Shown here piece after piece: positions 17,522 through 26,672 of a stretch of DNA of 64,000 nt. Position numbers and translations under genes: made by a program. This DNA is from Methylophilaceae bacterium. GTDB lineage: Bacteria > Pseudomonadota > Gammaproteobacteria > Burkholderiales > Methylophilaceae. The stretch lies in NCBI GenBank assembly GCA_018398995.1, contig CP073759.1, positions 496,001 to 560,000 of the forward strand, written 5' to 3'. Under the pieces are notes generated by a model that made no database searches, was not told the origin of the DNA, and saw only the letters and a list, made by a program, of their open reading frames with translations. Positions within the stretch are counted from its first letter, which is position 1. Each line of letters opens with the position of its first letter.

Positions 17522-17941
17522 TCGTGTTCTCCCAATCAATTTTTTAAAAAAAACTGCAGACTTCCAACATGACAATACCAAAACTAAAGTCAATTGACAA
17601 TGTCATATAAAACAATTGTACAAATTCCGTACAATAGGCTGTGTTATTTGTTGGAAATTTGCAGCAATGCATACATCCTTCATATCAGCTTGTTTTCATC
17701 TCGACTTTTACGGCAACCGAATCGAGGTGACCACCAATCACTAAGGCAGTTTATACCATGCAAAAACCAAGATAACTGCATCAGCGCATGCCCCAATAAC
17801 ACGACAACATTTTTTAAGGCATCCAAAATGGCAAATATCTACCACAATGATTGCACCATCTATTGTATTTTCTGCCAAATAAGACTAAAAAATCTGCTTT
17901 TGTTCGCTTAATTAGTCGCCGCTCTTAGCTGCGCTTCTTGC
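17522..17941. other. 420 bp without a supported gene
   Basis: No reading frame here has a recognisable domain. A frame at 17594-17911 on the plus strand translates to a Cys/Ile/Asn-rich product without family features, and its start codon lies in promoter-like DNA. The left end holds the minus-strand leader of the small lipoprotein. TTGACA at 17594-17599 and a perfect spaced dyad at 17615-17635 suggest a regulated plus-strand transcript, but its product is unknown. Confidence 0.5.
17615..17635. promoter_or_regulatory. Perfect spaced dyad, possible operator
   Basis: ATTGTAC-AAATTCC-GTACAAT: two perfect 7-bp half-sites separated by 7 bp. It sits 15 bp downstream of TTGACA (17594-17599), so the half-sites would cover the -10 region of a plus-strand promoter, and it is about 95 bp upstream of the divergent lipoprotein start at 17521. 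The geometry suits a dimeric regulator. No regulator gene is adjacent. Confidence 0.45.
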
Positions 17942-18361
17942 TTATTCGCCGATTAAATGCATCATAATCCGACGCGTTGCTGGCATATGTCTATGCTCAA
18001 ATAAAAATAAGCCTTGCCATTGTCCCAGTGCTAACTGATGATCAACAAGCGGGATTGAAAGGCTTGTTTGGGTGAGTGCTGTTCGCACATGGGCTGGCAT
18101 ATCATCAGGCCCCTCAACTGTATGCACAAACAATGTATCACCGTCAGGTACAAGACGATTAAAAAAAGCCTCCATATCAACCAATACATCATGATCATAA
18201 TTTTCATTAATCAATAAACTGGCAGAAGTATGCTGTATATAGAGCGTTAATAACCCGGTGACAAACTGCTGCTGATTCACCCAGTTGATCACTTGCGGCG
18301 TGATGTCATATAGCTTACGGCCTTGGGCTCTCACTTCTATTATTTCTGTGCATTGCCGCAT
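17942..18361 (-). CDS. YjbQ/UPF0047 family protein (secondary thiamine-phosphate synthase type)
   Basis: The 139-residue length and motifs fit the YjbQ family: LYIQHTSASLLINEN (about residue 40), a central MEAFFNRLVPDGD, the metal-binding HTVEGPDDMPAHVR and C-terminal FEHRHMPATRRIMM. Some members show weak thiamine-phosphate synthase activity, but the physiological role is unclear. It is 30 bp downstream of a lipoprotein gene, probably co-transcribed. Confidence 0.9.
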   Translation of the reverse strand: MRQCTEIIEVRAQGRKLYDITPQVINWVNQQQFVTGLLTLYIQHTSASLLINENYDHDVLVDMEAFFNRLVPDGDTLFVHTVEGPDDMPAHVRTALTQTSLSIPLVDHQLALGQWQGLFLFEHRHMPATRRIMMHLIGE

Positions 18362-18391
18362 ACTTAATAATGCTTCTTTATATTCGTGTAA

Positions 18392-18913
18392 TTACCAACC
18401 ATAGCCCATGCCCCAGCCAAATCGTGAGCCTGGCCAGTGTCTAAAAGAATATCCATATGGTCCAAAATATGGATGCCAAAATGGACTGTAAAATTGTCGC
18501 ATCTGCATCCGTCGCTCTGCATTTAACATGATTATCGCTTCAGTTTTTTCTTTTTCTGCCTTGTTAATTTCATCCGCAATATAATTCTGCTTTGCTAATT
18601 CGTTGCTCTGTTGCATATAGTTAAGCACCTCTTTATCTACGCCTTCTTGATGCAGTTCTAGAATTTTACCAGCGCTTAAATCATAGCGTGAATCACTTGC
18701 TTTAATCTTGTCAATAATTTCAACTGGCGTCTTTGCTTGCTTAGCATCCGCAACAAGCTGCTCTAATGTGTATGAAGCAACTGGCTCAGGAATCAACTTT
18801 TGTAACTCTTCAGGGGTAATTCGTTTGATTTGAGATTGTTCTAAGCTACTGGTTGTTGCACAACCAGTTAGTAATAACATCGCGCAGAGTATGCATAATA
18901 GATAAACTTTCAT
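18392..18913 (-). CDS. Lipoprotein with aromatic/Gly-rich C-terminus, unknown function
   Basis: A 173-residue protein beginning MKVYLLCILCAMLLLTGCATTS, a lipoprotein signal with lipobox LTGC. The middle is helical and charged, and includes an EIIDKIKASDSRYDLSAGKI segment and LHQEGVDKEVLNYMQ. The last ~35 residues switch to a Trp/Tyr/Phe/Gly/His-rich tail (WHPYFGPYGY, RFGWGMGYGW). GAGG is 5 bp before ATG 18913, favouring it over the GTG two codons upstream. Probably an outer-membrane-anchored structural or assembly factor; no family function known to me. Confidence 0.75.
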   Translation of the reverse strand: MKVYLLCILCAMLLLTGCATTSSLEQSQIKRITPEELQKLIPEPVASYTLEQLVADAKQAKTPVEIIDKIKASDSRYDLSAGKILELHQEGVDKEVLNYMQQSNELAKQNYIADEINKAEKEKTEAIIMLNAERRMQMRQFYSPFWHPYFGPYGYSFRHWPGSRFGWGMGYGW

Positions 18914-19497
18914 TGCCACCTCGACTTTTCAATTACATGGGCTGCTTGGTAAGACTGTTGTTATAACCATGCCGTTTTCGCTGATATACACTTCATACCT
19001 TTTTAAATAAGGTTAAGTTTGTTCATATAAAGCAATGTCATGATGTTTATGAACCCCTTTTGTTACTACATCAGTAGCAACAATCAGCATGACCTCTCCT
19101 CTACAATAGAACATGAACCAACGCAAAAAAGATATCCCGTTGTTAATCTTTTGCCTCGCGTTATCAGCATGTTTAACATTCAATGGCTCTGCTGTACATT
19201 GCCTTCACGACATTCAGCGCATTCAGTTTTTGTTTGACAGCGTCGCAAGGCAAAAGTTTGACAATGGCGCAATAATCGTTCACATCAATTGTTGGTCTAT
19301 ATGATGCCCATCAGCAACAGCATCGATGAACCGCATTTACCAATACTAATGTTTAGCCAGCACTTATGTATAGCCAAAACACTCACATAGCGGTCGATTT
19401 CTCGGATGCCGTTATCGCCGAAGGGCAGACCCATATCATTAAACATGTACAAATTATTGGTAGCGGCCACGTTGCCATCATTTTACTATCTAATTAA
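18914..19497. other. ~580 bp without a supported gene; possible gene remnant
   Basis: Two short plus-strand frames stand out. 19113-19304 begins with a lipoprotein-like signal (PLLIFCLALSAC) but then loses character. 19366-19497 encodes 43 residues ending HIIKHVQIIGSGHVAIILLSN and stops exactly one base before the clpB stop. Neither has a convincing ribosome-binding site or known domain. TTGTTACTAC-ATCA-GTAGCAACAA (19060-19083) can form a hairpin. The stretch may be eroded coding DNA, a small RNA region or plain intergenic sequence. Confidence 0.45.
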
Positions 19498-22083
19498 TCA
19501 CGTTTTGTTAAACACCATTTTTCCTGCTTTACTATCAACGGTAATCGTATCTTTTGCGACAAAATTACCCGCCAAAATTTCACGCGCCAATGGATTTTCA
19601 ATTTCACTTTGTATCGCACGTTTTAAAGGCCTTGCCCCATAAATAGGGTCAAAACCTGCATTGGCAATTTCTGCTATTGCCGCATCCGTCATATTTAATT
19701 GCATATCCATTGCATGTAATCGTTTTGCCAAATACTGCAACTGAATATTCGCAATTTCGCGTACATTGTCCTCACCTAACGCATGGAATACAACCACTTC
19801 ATCAATACGGTTAACAAACTCAGGTCTAAAGTGCGTTTTCACTTCGACCATCACGGCCAGCTTCACCACTTGATAATCTTGATCTGCCATGCTTTGTATC
19901 ATTTGGCTACCCAAATTACTGGTCATAATAATCACTGTGTTTTTGAAATCGACCGTACGCCCTTGACCATCTGTTAAGCGGCCATCATCTAAGACCTGTA
20001 ATAAAACGTTAAACACATCTGGATGCGCTTTTTCTACCTCGTCTAGCAAGATAACGGAATATGGTTTACGTCGTACCGCTTCTGTTAAGGTGCCGCCTTC
20101 TTCGTAACCAACATAACCTGGGGGCGCGCCTATCATGCGAGCAACTGAGTGTTTTTCCATAAATTCACTCATATCGATACGAATAAGATGATCCTCAGAA
20201 TCAAACAGAAAGTTAGCTAGCGATTTACACAACTCTGTTTTACCGACGCCTGTTGGCCCTAAAAACAAAAAGCTACCGTATGGTCTGCTGGGGTCACCTA
20301 AACCAGAGCGTGAGCGACGAATAGCATCAGAAACCAAGCGCACAGCCTCGTCTTGACCAACGACACGTTCATGCAACTTTGCCTCCATGGTGAGCAGCTT
20401 ATCACGCTCACCGGTCATCATCTTACTGACAGGAATACCCGTTGCACGACTCACAACTTCAGCAATTTCATCGGCACCCACCTCTGTGCGCAGCATTCTA
20501 GGTTTAGCGTTAACTTGTTCTGTTTCTGAGCTCGTTGCCTGTTTTAGCTGTGTTTCTAGTTGTGGCAATTGCCCATATTGCAACTCTGACACTTGCTGCC
20601 AATCGCCTCTACGAGTCGCCTCTTCCATCTCATATTTTACTTTTTCAATCGCCTCTTTAATATGTGCTGAGCCTTGCACTTGCGCCTTCTCAGCTTTCCA
20701 AATTTCCTCTAAATCAGCATATTCTTTTTCTAATTTCGCAATTTCTTCTTCAATCAGTTCAAAACGCTTTTTGCTACCTTCATCTTTTTCACGACGCACA
20801 GCTTCGCGCTCAATTTTCAATTGAATTAATCGACGTTCTAATTTATCCATTACCTCTGGTTTAGAGTCAATTTCCATTTTGATACGGCTGGCGGCCTCAT
20901 CAATCAAATCAATGGCTTTATCCGGTAAAAAACGATCGGTAATATAACGATGTGATAACTCAGCTGCAGCGACAATGGCTGGGTCGGTAATCTCAACCCC
21001 ATGATGTAATTCATACTTTTCTTGCAATCCGCGTAATATTGCAATCGTTGCTTCTACTGTTGGCTCATCAACCAATACTTTTTGAAAGCGGCGTTCAAGT
21101 GCAGCATCTTTTTCAATATATTTTCGATACTCGTCTAAAGTTGTCGCGCCAACGCAGTGTAATTCGCCTCGTGCTAAAGCTGGTTTAAGCATATTACCGG
21201 CATCCATTGCACCCTCAGCTTTACCAGCACCCACCATCGTATGAATTTCATCAATAAACACGATTGTTTGTCCTTCATCTTGCGCAAGCTCTTTAAGCAC
21301 AGATTTAAGACGCTCTTCAAACTCACCGCGATATTTTGCCCCAGCTAATAGGGATGCCATATCCAATGACAATACCTTTTTATTCTTCAGTGAGTCAGGC
21401 ACTTCACCATTCACAATGCGCTGGGCCAAACCTTCTACAATGGCGGTTTTGCCTACGCCTGGCTCGCCAATGAGTACTGGATTGTTTTTTGTACGTCGCT
21501 GCAATACTTGAATGGCGCGGCGAATTTCGTCATCGCGGCCAATGACTGGATCTAATTTGCCAGCACGCGCGCGCTCGGTTAAATCTAACGTATATTTTTT
21601 GAGTGCTTCACGCTGTCCTTCAGCTTCCTGGCTATCAACACCATCACTGCCCCGAACAGCCATCACAGCCGCCTCTAGTGCACTCTTTGTTAATCCATGT
21701 TTTTTAAGTAGTTTGCCTGTTTCGCCCTTATCTTCGGCCAATGCCAGTAAAAACATTTCGCTCGCGATATAAGCGTCATTACGTTGCTGGGCAAATTTGT
21801 CGGTCACATTAAGCAAGTTGTTTAAATCACGAGAAATGGCTATTTCACCGTTATTGTCTGTCGCTTTTGGTAACTGGTCGACAGCATTAGTCAGGCCTGT
21901 TTTTAATGCATTCACCTGCACGCCTGCACGTGCAAGTAAAGCTGTAGCGCTACTCTCCTCTTGATTCAACAAAGCCAACAACACATGCTGTGGTTCTATT
22001 GTAGGATTATCTGCACCCAGTGCAATGCTTTGCGCATCCGCTATTGCTTGTTGAAATTTGGTGGTAAGTTTATCAAACCGCAT
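19498..22083 (-). CDS. clpB: ATP-dependent disaggregase ClpB
   Basis: Hsp100 chaperone that, with DnaK, extracts proteins from aggregates. The 861 residues carry the N-terminal Clp repeat domain (1-145), NBD1 with Walker [14 protein letters not shown] (about residue 206) and Walker [12 protein letters not shown], the coiled-coil M-domain (about 400-530, rich in Glu/Lys), and NBD2 with Walker [13 protein letters not shown] (about residue 610), [11 protein letters not shown], and sensor MTSNLGS. No ClpP-binding IGF-type loop is evident, as expected for ClpB. A heat-shock-type promoter is visible upstream. Confidence 0.98.
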   Translation of the reverse strand: MRFDKLTTKFQQAIADAQSIALGADNPTIEPQHVLLALLNQEESSATALLARAGVQVNALKTGLTNAVDQLPKATDNNGEIAISRDLNNLLNVTDKFAQQRNDAYIASEMFLLALAEDKGETGKLLKKHGLTKSALEAAVMAVRGSDGVDSQEAEGQREALKKYTLDLTERARAGKLDPVIGRDDEIRRAIQVLQRRTKNNPVLIGEPGVGKTAIVEGLAQRIVNGEVPDSLKNKKVLSLDMASLLAGAKYRGEFEERLKSVLKELAQDEGQTIVFIDEIHTMVGAGKAEGAMDAGNMLKPALARGELHCVGATTLDEYRKYIEKDAALERRFQKVLVDEPTVEATIAILRGLQEKYELHHGVEITDPAIVAAAELSHRYITDRFLPDKAIDLIDEAASRIKMEIDSKPEVMDKLERRLIQLKIEREAVRREKDEGSKKRFELIEEEIAKLEKEYADLEEIWKAEKAQVQGSAHIKEAIEKVKYEMEEATRRGDWQQVSELQYGQLPQLETQLKQATSSETEQVNAKPRMLRTEVGADEIAEVVSRATGIPVSKMMTGERDKLLTMEAKLHERVVGQDEAVRLVSDAIRRSRSGLGDPSRPYGSFLFLGPTGVGKTELCKSLANFLFDSEDHLIRIDMSEFMEKHSVARMIGAPPGYVGYEEGGTLTEAVRRKPYSVILLDEVEKAHPDVFNVLLQVLDDGRLTDGQGRTVDFKNTVIIMTSNLGSQMIQSMADQDYQVVKLAVMVEVKTHFRPEFVNRIDEVVVFHALGEDNVREIANIQLQYLAKRLHAMDMQLNMTDAAIAEIANAGFDPIYGARPLKRAIQSEIENPLAREILAGNFVAKDTITVDSKAGKMVFNKT

Positions 22084-22120
22084 GTCAAATCTCCTTTATT
22101 CATGTCATCTCGTTATCGAT

Positions 22121-22148
22121 ATAATGAGGGTGATTTGACAATTTTCAA
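22121..22148 (-). promoter_or_regulatory. Candidate sigma-32 (heat-shock) promoter of clpB
   Basis: On the minus strand TTGAAA (22143-22148) and CCCTCATTAT (22121-22130) are separated by 12 bp, resembling CTTGAAA...CCCCATnT of RpoH promoters, about 40 bp upstream of clpB ATG 22083. AAGGAGA next to the start serves as ribosome-binding site. Spacing is at the short end for RpoH. Confidence 0.45.
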
Positions 22149-22182
22149 TAGGGATGCTTGGAATATGGTTATTACTGTGGCT

Positions 22183-22689
22183 TTACGCACAAATGTAAGC
22201 TTCCATTTTTGCGGTTTTAAGCCAAGTCATTTGCAATAGTTGCGCATCGGAGCTGGCGCGATGACGACTGATTTGCGCTTCATTTAAAATACGTTGCTTG
22301 GTGTGATGCCAAACAGACTGCTGAAATGGTGTCAATACAACCCGTAAATCTTGACATTTAAAATGGGGAGAAACCCCTGCTGCATGAAATAAACAATTCA
22401 ACCAAGTAAAGTCATGTAGCCAGCCATCAGAATAGATCGTTTGATTGAGAAAAGTATCATTTAAATGGTTGGCAACTACTTCAGCACTTTTGCCATGTGC
22501 AACTAACATTTCACGCGATATCTGATGCAGCATTTCTGCTGTTTTATTCCAATGTAACCAATCATCACGTGGCGCAATTAATGAACACCAAGGTTGACCA
22601 AACCGATCGACATAGCCGATCTCAATCGGATAACTACCAGCGCCAAAACCTGAAGCCTCTATATCAATAATAATGGGTGGCATCATCAT
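22183..22689 (-). CDS. DnaQ-like DEDDh 3'-5' exonuclease domain protein
   Basis: The 168-residue protein begins PPIIIDIEASGFG, with the first exonuclease Asp-x-Glu motif (Exo I). The second acidic residue appears in SDGWLHDFTWL (about residue 93), and the third motif is HRASSDAQLL (about residue 150; His and Asp of DEDDh). The catalytic set therefore looks complete, suggesting a single-domain nuclease for RNA or DNA ends; the substrate is unknown. Three consecutive ATGs (22689, 22686, 22683) make the exact start uncertain. It is separated from the BNR gene by 59 bp and is upstream of clpB. Confidence 0.8.
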   Translation of the reverse strand: MMMPPIIIDIEASGFGAGSYPIEIGYVDRFGQPWCSLIAPRDDWLHWNKTAEMLHQISREMLVAHGKSAEVVANHLNDTFLNQTIYSDGWLHDFTWLNCLFHAAGVSPHFKCQDLRVVLTPFQQSVWHHTKQRILNEAQISRHRASSDAQLLQMTWLKTAKMEAYICA

Positions 22690-22748
22690 TTTTTCACTCT
22701 ACATCCTTGATTGGTTGCATGTTTGACATTACAACACCATACAATGCG

Positions 22749-23933
22749 CTATGGCATTCTTTTCAACTTCAAACCTTCTGATGTATTAACGGCCAAATAA
22801 GGAGCATCTTTAAGCTTCAGCAGATGCGGATAATCCATATTAATACTGGTAATAAGCAAAGGCTGTGCATCTGACCATGTTTTACCGCCATCAATTGATG
22901 CCATCATCATGACTTTTTTCATCTTATTCTCATGCGTTTCAAGCCAAATCAACCACACTTTTTCACCTACTGACAATACAGCGGGATGACCCGCCTGCTT
23001 GTTATTATCGCCAAACTGTTTCGCTGGAGAAGCAACCCATGCCACGCCATCCATCCGACTATAGTAAAGGCCAGGATTTTTATCTTTGCCATCAAAATAG
23101 GCGATGTGATAACCCCACCAGTCAGCACCTTCGCCACCGCTCGCCAAAGCACCGCCGTGATGTGGACAGCCATCAATTTTCCAACGTCCAAATGTTGCAC
23201 GATGCAAATTCGCTAGTTCGTCTCTTTTAGGTATTTCTGCCATCATATGATCACGTTCGCCACCATCGAACACGTGACGCCACATTGCAACGACGGTACC
23301 ATCTGGTTTGGTTGCGGTTGCGATTCGACAGCATTCACAGCTATTGTCTGCTAATTTCTTTTCTGCTTGAAATGTTGCACCATCGTCCTTAGAGATAGCA
23401 TAATAAATTGCTGCGCCAGTGTATTCTTTACCCCCTTTTTTGGCAGCTTCCAAGTCACGCTTATCAACCCAAATGATGGTTATTGTGCCATCTGGTGAAA
23501 TGTGCAATGCATCAAATCGATGGGTAATCTCTGCTCTATCTTGATGTACTACCTTTGGCTGTTCGAAATGCTGGCCGCCATCTACTGATCGGGCAAACCA
23601 AACATAACCAGCAAATGGTTTTGACAGTCCTTCTGTCCATGTCAGATAAACATTACCTTGTGGTCCAAGTTCAATTTTGGGACGTGCCTCACCTTTTGCT
23701 GCTATTTTTTGTGCCCGTTTATTGACTTTTACTTTTTTTGAAAAGGTCTTGCCATTATCAGCACTCATATCTACGAAAATAAACCCATCTAGCACGCTTG
23801 CACGCCACAATGACCCATGTCGATCAACCGCCAAACCCACCGCCATTTCACTGGCACTTATTTCTGTATGTGCCTCGTGAGCCGACACACTACCAATAAA
23901 AATAAATCCTAATAGAAAATACACAAACCGCAT
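22749..23933 (-). CDS. Periplasmic BNR-repeat (sialidase-fold) protein with CECC motif
   Basis: The 394-residue product from ATG 23933 (AAAGGAG upstream) has a signal peptide ending SVSA-HEAH. At least four Asp-box turns indicate a beta-propeller: SADNGKTF, SVDGGQHF, SKDDGATF and SIDGGKTW (about residues 57, 115, 180, 350). Such proteins are often labelled exo-alpha-sialidase. I see no evidence for sialic-acid use; instead there are SCECCRIAT (about residue 198), a CPHHGG segment (about 255) and a Met/His-rich DHMMAE, all possible metal ligands. It lies 64 bp after a TonB-dependent receptor in a metal-uptake-looking cluster. A role in metal or metallophore handling is inference. Confidence 0.75.
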   Translation of the reverse strand: MRFVYFLLGFIFIGSVSAHEAHTEISASEMAVGLAVDRHGSLWRASVLDGFIFVDMSADNGKTFSKKVKVNKRAQKIAAKGEARPKIELGPQGNVYLTWTEGLSKPFAGYVWFARSVDGGQHFEQPKVVHQDRAEITHRFDALHISPDGTITIIWVDKRDLEAAKKGGKEYTGAAIYYAISKDDGATFQAEKKLADNSCECCRIATATKPDGTVVAMWRHVFDGGERDHMMAEIPKRDELANLHRATFGRWKIDGCPHHGGALASGGEGADWWGYHIAYFDGKDKNPGLYYSRMDGVAWVASPAKQFGDNNKQAGHPAVLSVGEKVWLIWLETHENKMKKVMMMASIDGGKTWSDAQPLLITSINMDYPHLLKLKDAPYLAVNTSEGLKLKRMP

Positions 23934-23997
23934 AAAAGCTCCTTTACACAACCGACTTGTCAGCAATTTGAACAGAGACGGATAATCTAGATACAAT

Positions 23998-26313
23998 TTA
24001 ATAGTCAAGTTTTAACTGCAGATATCCTGTTCTTTGTGGATATGGATGAAACACATAGGCTTCATCATTATTTAAATTATCGATACCAACAGAAGCGGTC
24101 CAGCGTTGAGAAAATTTGTAATTAGCCTTCACATCCACTATAAAAAATTGACTTACACCACCAAAGGTATCACCGTTTTTGTCGGTATTATTTAAATTAC
24201 CAAATTGTCTGCCACTGTAACGTGCCGCCAAACTATAAGTAAGATTATTACCCTGATGGTATGTTGCAATCATCTTAATCATACTGCGGGGAATGCGTAA
24301 CGACTGATTACCTTCTGTATCAGGGGCCGCTTTATTTTTAATAATTTCCGAATCAGACAGTGTTAGGCTACCCATGAAATCTAAACCGTGCAAAAGAACA
24401 TCTTGCCAATCAGCCGCTAGCTCAATACCGGTTGTTCTAACATGATCGATATTTTGTATAAAACTACACCCTGCATTTCGATCGCAAACACCTGTGTCAA
24501 ATGGTATAGCACTACCACTCGTTAACGTTTGAGAAATAAGCGCGTCATACTTCTCCTCATTAAACAAACTGATACGTACCAACCCATTGTCAAAACGGCG
24601 TTCAGCCGTTAATTCAGCAGCAATTACCTCCTCTGGTCTCAAGTTAGGATTACTCTCAACCAGACGGGCTGCCCCACCATCTCCATTTTGCAATGGCTGA
24701 AAAAGTTCACTAACGGTAGGAAAACGATACGCTTGTCCTACAGAAGCGCGAAAGCCCCAAGCGGGCTGTGGTTCATAACTAATTGATAATTTTGGTGAAA
24801 ACTTTGTATCTGATCTTTGCTGATAGTCAACTATCGCATTGCTAGTTTGATTACGCCCATTTTTGGCTTCCCAATACTCAGCGCGCAACCCTGTGGTTAA
24901 TGCCCACTCAGGATTAATCTGCCATTTATCTTGCACAAACAATGCTTGGGTTTGTGTTTCACCTCGCGATAGATTCGTTAATGCCCCTTTGTCTCCAACC
25001 GACCAATTAGTTGTATTGTTGCGGCTACTCCTAAGTTTATAATAATCAATATGATATCCAACATCCAACTCATGCCCTTTAGGTCTTAAGGTTGCGCGAG
25101 CATCAAATACGGTCCAGCCAGTTCCTGATAAATCATCAACGCGTCCAATACGATTAAGATAAGGATTGCCAGCAACCACTGTTCCGTTACTGGGGGCATT
25201 AGATGTTCGAATCAAATCTTTATGATAATCATAATCTGACAAGGTCAGTTGCCAATCGTAGAAGCCCCCAGTATTTGATTTCAGATCGACTGCTTGCATA
25301 ATATGTAAGCTTTCAGTTTCACCTGGTGTCATACCAGATACGTCATAACGATTACCGTTATAATTAACGCGACCGTTGTACACTGAGTTACCCGCCGTAT
25401 CTTTCAAATACGATTGCACATCTGTCTTTCCGCTCAAATCCCAAACCCCTAGGGTATAGCCAATGTTGATATCAGGTGTAATGTCATAGGCTACTTTCAA
25501 TTTAAATTGGTCTTGTCGTGTTTTATCAATACCTGTCGCCCCAAAAATAACACGATCATTATTGGTCACATCTTTGTCTTGAAATGCGCCTCTGACTATT
25601 GGGCTAGTGCCTGGGTCTGTCGCTGATAATCCTCTGGTAGAAAAGTTCATCGGCTGGCCTTGGTTCTCTAAATGATCAGCCCCTAACCAAAATGAAAAAT
25701 CACCAACTTTATCTCCTATTGAAGCTGATAAATGATGGCCATCATAGTGTTGATCTGTGCCATACAGCTTAAAACCTTGTCTAAACGCTTGCAAGTTGGT
25801 ATGTGCTTCAAATTTGCTCGGCATATGTGTTTTGATACTCATCACACCACCGAATGAGTTACCTGCATAAATAGATGAAAAAGGTCCATACATCATACTG
25901 ATGCTTTCGATTTCCTCCGGTGAAACCATCCCCCAACGCGGTGGAAAAGCAAAAGAGTTGCCTAATAAATTTGAAAGCAATATCCCATCTGCATACAACA
26001 TACTTTGTGCGCTTGCAAGTGTACCTATCGTGCGAGTAGCAATAATGCCATTACGATCACCAATATAACGCTCTCGCACTTGAATACTTGGTAAATACTT
26101 TAATGTTTGTGCAGTTGTAGCGGCATTGACACTGTCTTCAATTTGTTTTTTATCGTAGGTCTCAACTGTAGCGGGGTGCTTTTTAATGCGACTATCCGTT
26201 GTGCGAACACTGGTTACACCAATCTCCTCCAATTGCATCTCTAGATCATGCTCTGCATGTGCCAGCAACGGAAATATTGCTACTATTACAGTGAGTATTT
26301 TTTTGTTTTTCAT
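23998..26313 (-). CDS. TonB-dependent outer-membrane receptor
   Basis: The 771-residue product from ATG 26313 has a signal peptide (MKNKKILTVIVAIFPLLAHA-EHD), a TonB-box-like EEIGVTSVR, a plug domain (about 45-165, with SPEEIESISMMYGPFSSIYAGNSFGGVMSIKT) and a C-terminal 22-strand-type barrel ending in the aromatic residue Tyr (QLKLDY). A loop contains two cysteines (GVCDRNAGCSF). The ligand is not evident; the neighbouring copper receptor and DUF2946 genes suggest a metal or metal chelate. It starts 16 bp after the XRE regulator stop and is probably in one operon with it and the BNR gene. A longer in-frame start at 26367 was rejected. Confidence 0.92.
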   Translation of the reverse strand: MKNKKILTVIVAIFPLLAHAEHDLEMQLEEIGVTSVRTTDSRIKKHPATVETYDKKQIEDSVNAATTAQTLKYLPSIQVRERYIGDRNGIIATRTIGTLASAQSMLYADGILLSNLLGNSFAFPPRWGMVSPEEIESISMMYGPFSSIYAGNSFGGVMSIKTHMPSKFEAHTNLQAFRQGFKLYGTDQHYDGHHLSASIGDKVGDFSFWLGADHLENQGQPMNFSTRGLSATDPGTSPIVRGAFQDKDVTNNDRVIFGATGIDKTRQDQFKLKVAYDITPDINIGYTLGVWDLSGKTDVQSYLKDTAGNSVYNGRVNYNGNRYDVSGMTPGETESLHIMQAVDLKSNTGGFYDWQLTLSDYDYHKDLIRTSNAPSNGTVVAGNPYLNRIGRVDDLSGTGWTVFDARATLRPKGHELDVGYHIDYYKLRSSRNNTTNWSVGDKGALTNLSRGETQTQALFVQDKWQINPEWALTTGLRAEYWEAKNGRNQTSNAIVDYQQRSDTKFSPKLSISYEPQPAWGFRASVGQAYRFPTVSELFQPLQNGDGGAARLVESNPNLRPEEVIAAELTAERRFDNGLVRISLFNEEKYDALISQTLTSGSAIPFDTGVCDRNAGCSFIQNIDHVRTTGIELAADWQDVLLHGLDFMGSLTLSDSEIIKNKAAPDTEGNQSLRIPRSMIKMIATYHQGNNLTYSLAARYSGRQFGNLNNTDKNGDTFGGVSQFFIVDVKANYKFSQRWTASVGIDNLNNDEAYVFHPYPQRTGYLQLKLDY

Positions 26314-26329
26314 TGCGTAATCCAAACTA

Positions 26330-26575
26330 CTAAAAAGCCATTGCGATTGTCTGATTATTGGGCACAAATTTCACCAACTCTTGAATTTCGCACTCAAAAA
26401 ATGTGCATAACTTATCAAGCTGATCAGTCACTGTGCTGTAGCCTTGATTGTTGACCATACGTGATAACGTCATTCGGCTAATACCAGTGGCATTAGCTAG
26501 CTCGTTCAATGTAATTCGACGACCCCAAGCAATACTTTTTGCTTGAATCACTTCTTTAATTTGGATATAAATCAT
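26330..26575 (-). CDS. Small XRE/Cro-type HTH regulator
   Basis: An 81-residue protein consisting almost only of a helix-turn-helix of the Cro/C1 (XRE, YozG-like) type: ITLNELANATGISRMTLSRMV is the HTH (about residues 21-41), followed by a helical tail (LDKLCTFFECEIQELV) with two cysteines, Cys58 and Cys63, close to each other. It begins its likely operon with the TonB receptor and the BNR protein and has a 22-bp near-palindrome about 36 bp upstream of its start. It is therefore probably autoregulatory and controls the receptor. Cys-mediated metal sensing is speculation. Confidence 0.88.
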   Translation of the reverse strand: MIYIQIKEVIQAKSIAWGRRITLNELANATGISRMTLSRMVNNQGYSTVTDQLDKLCTFFECEIQELVKFVPNNQTIAMAF

Positions 26576-26600
26576 GTTAATTCACCTTTAAAAACGATTG

Positions 26601-26622
26601 TGTAGGTGCAATTGCACATACA
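26601..26622. promoter_or_regulatory. Near-perfect 22-bp palindrome, candidate operator of the XRE-receptor operon
   Basis: TGTA-G-GTGCAATTGCAC-A-TACA: the central GTGCAATTGCAC (26606-26617) is a perfect 12-bp palindrome flanked by TGTA and TACA with a single mismatched pair, so 10 of 11 positions per half match. It is centred 36 bp upstream of the XRE start (26575), where an autorepressor would act. Confidence 0.65.
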
Positions 26623-26672
26623 AAAAATTGTTAGTGTGCGTAATAGCAACTAACTCACAACATATTTAGTTT

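Noticed and set aside
17594-17911. 105-residue plus-strand frame
   Set aside because: No ribosome-binding site, no domain, starts within promoter-like DNA and has a Cys/Asn/Ile-rich composition typical of translated non-coding AT-rich DNA.
19113-19304. 63-residue frame with lipoprotein-like start
   Set aside because: Only the first 20 residues look like a signal; the remainder has no pattern and no clear ribosome-binding site is present, so it is mentioned only as a possible remnant.
20387-20824. 145-residue plus-strand frame opposite clpB
   Set aside because: It is Ser/Cys-rich antisense shadow of a clearly conserved coding region.
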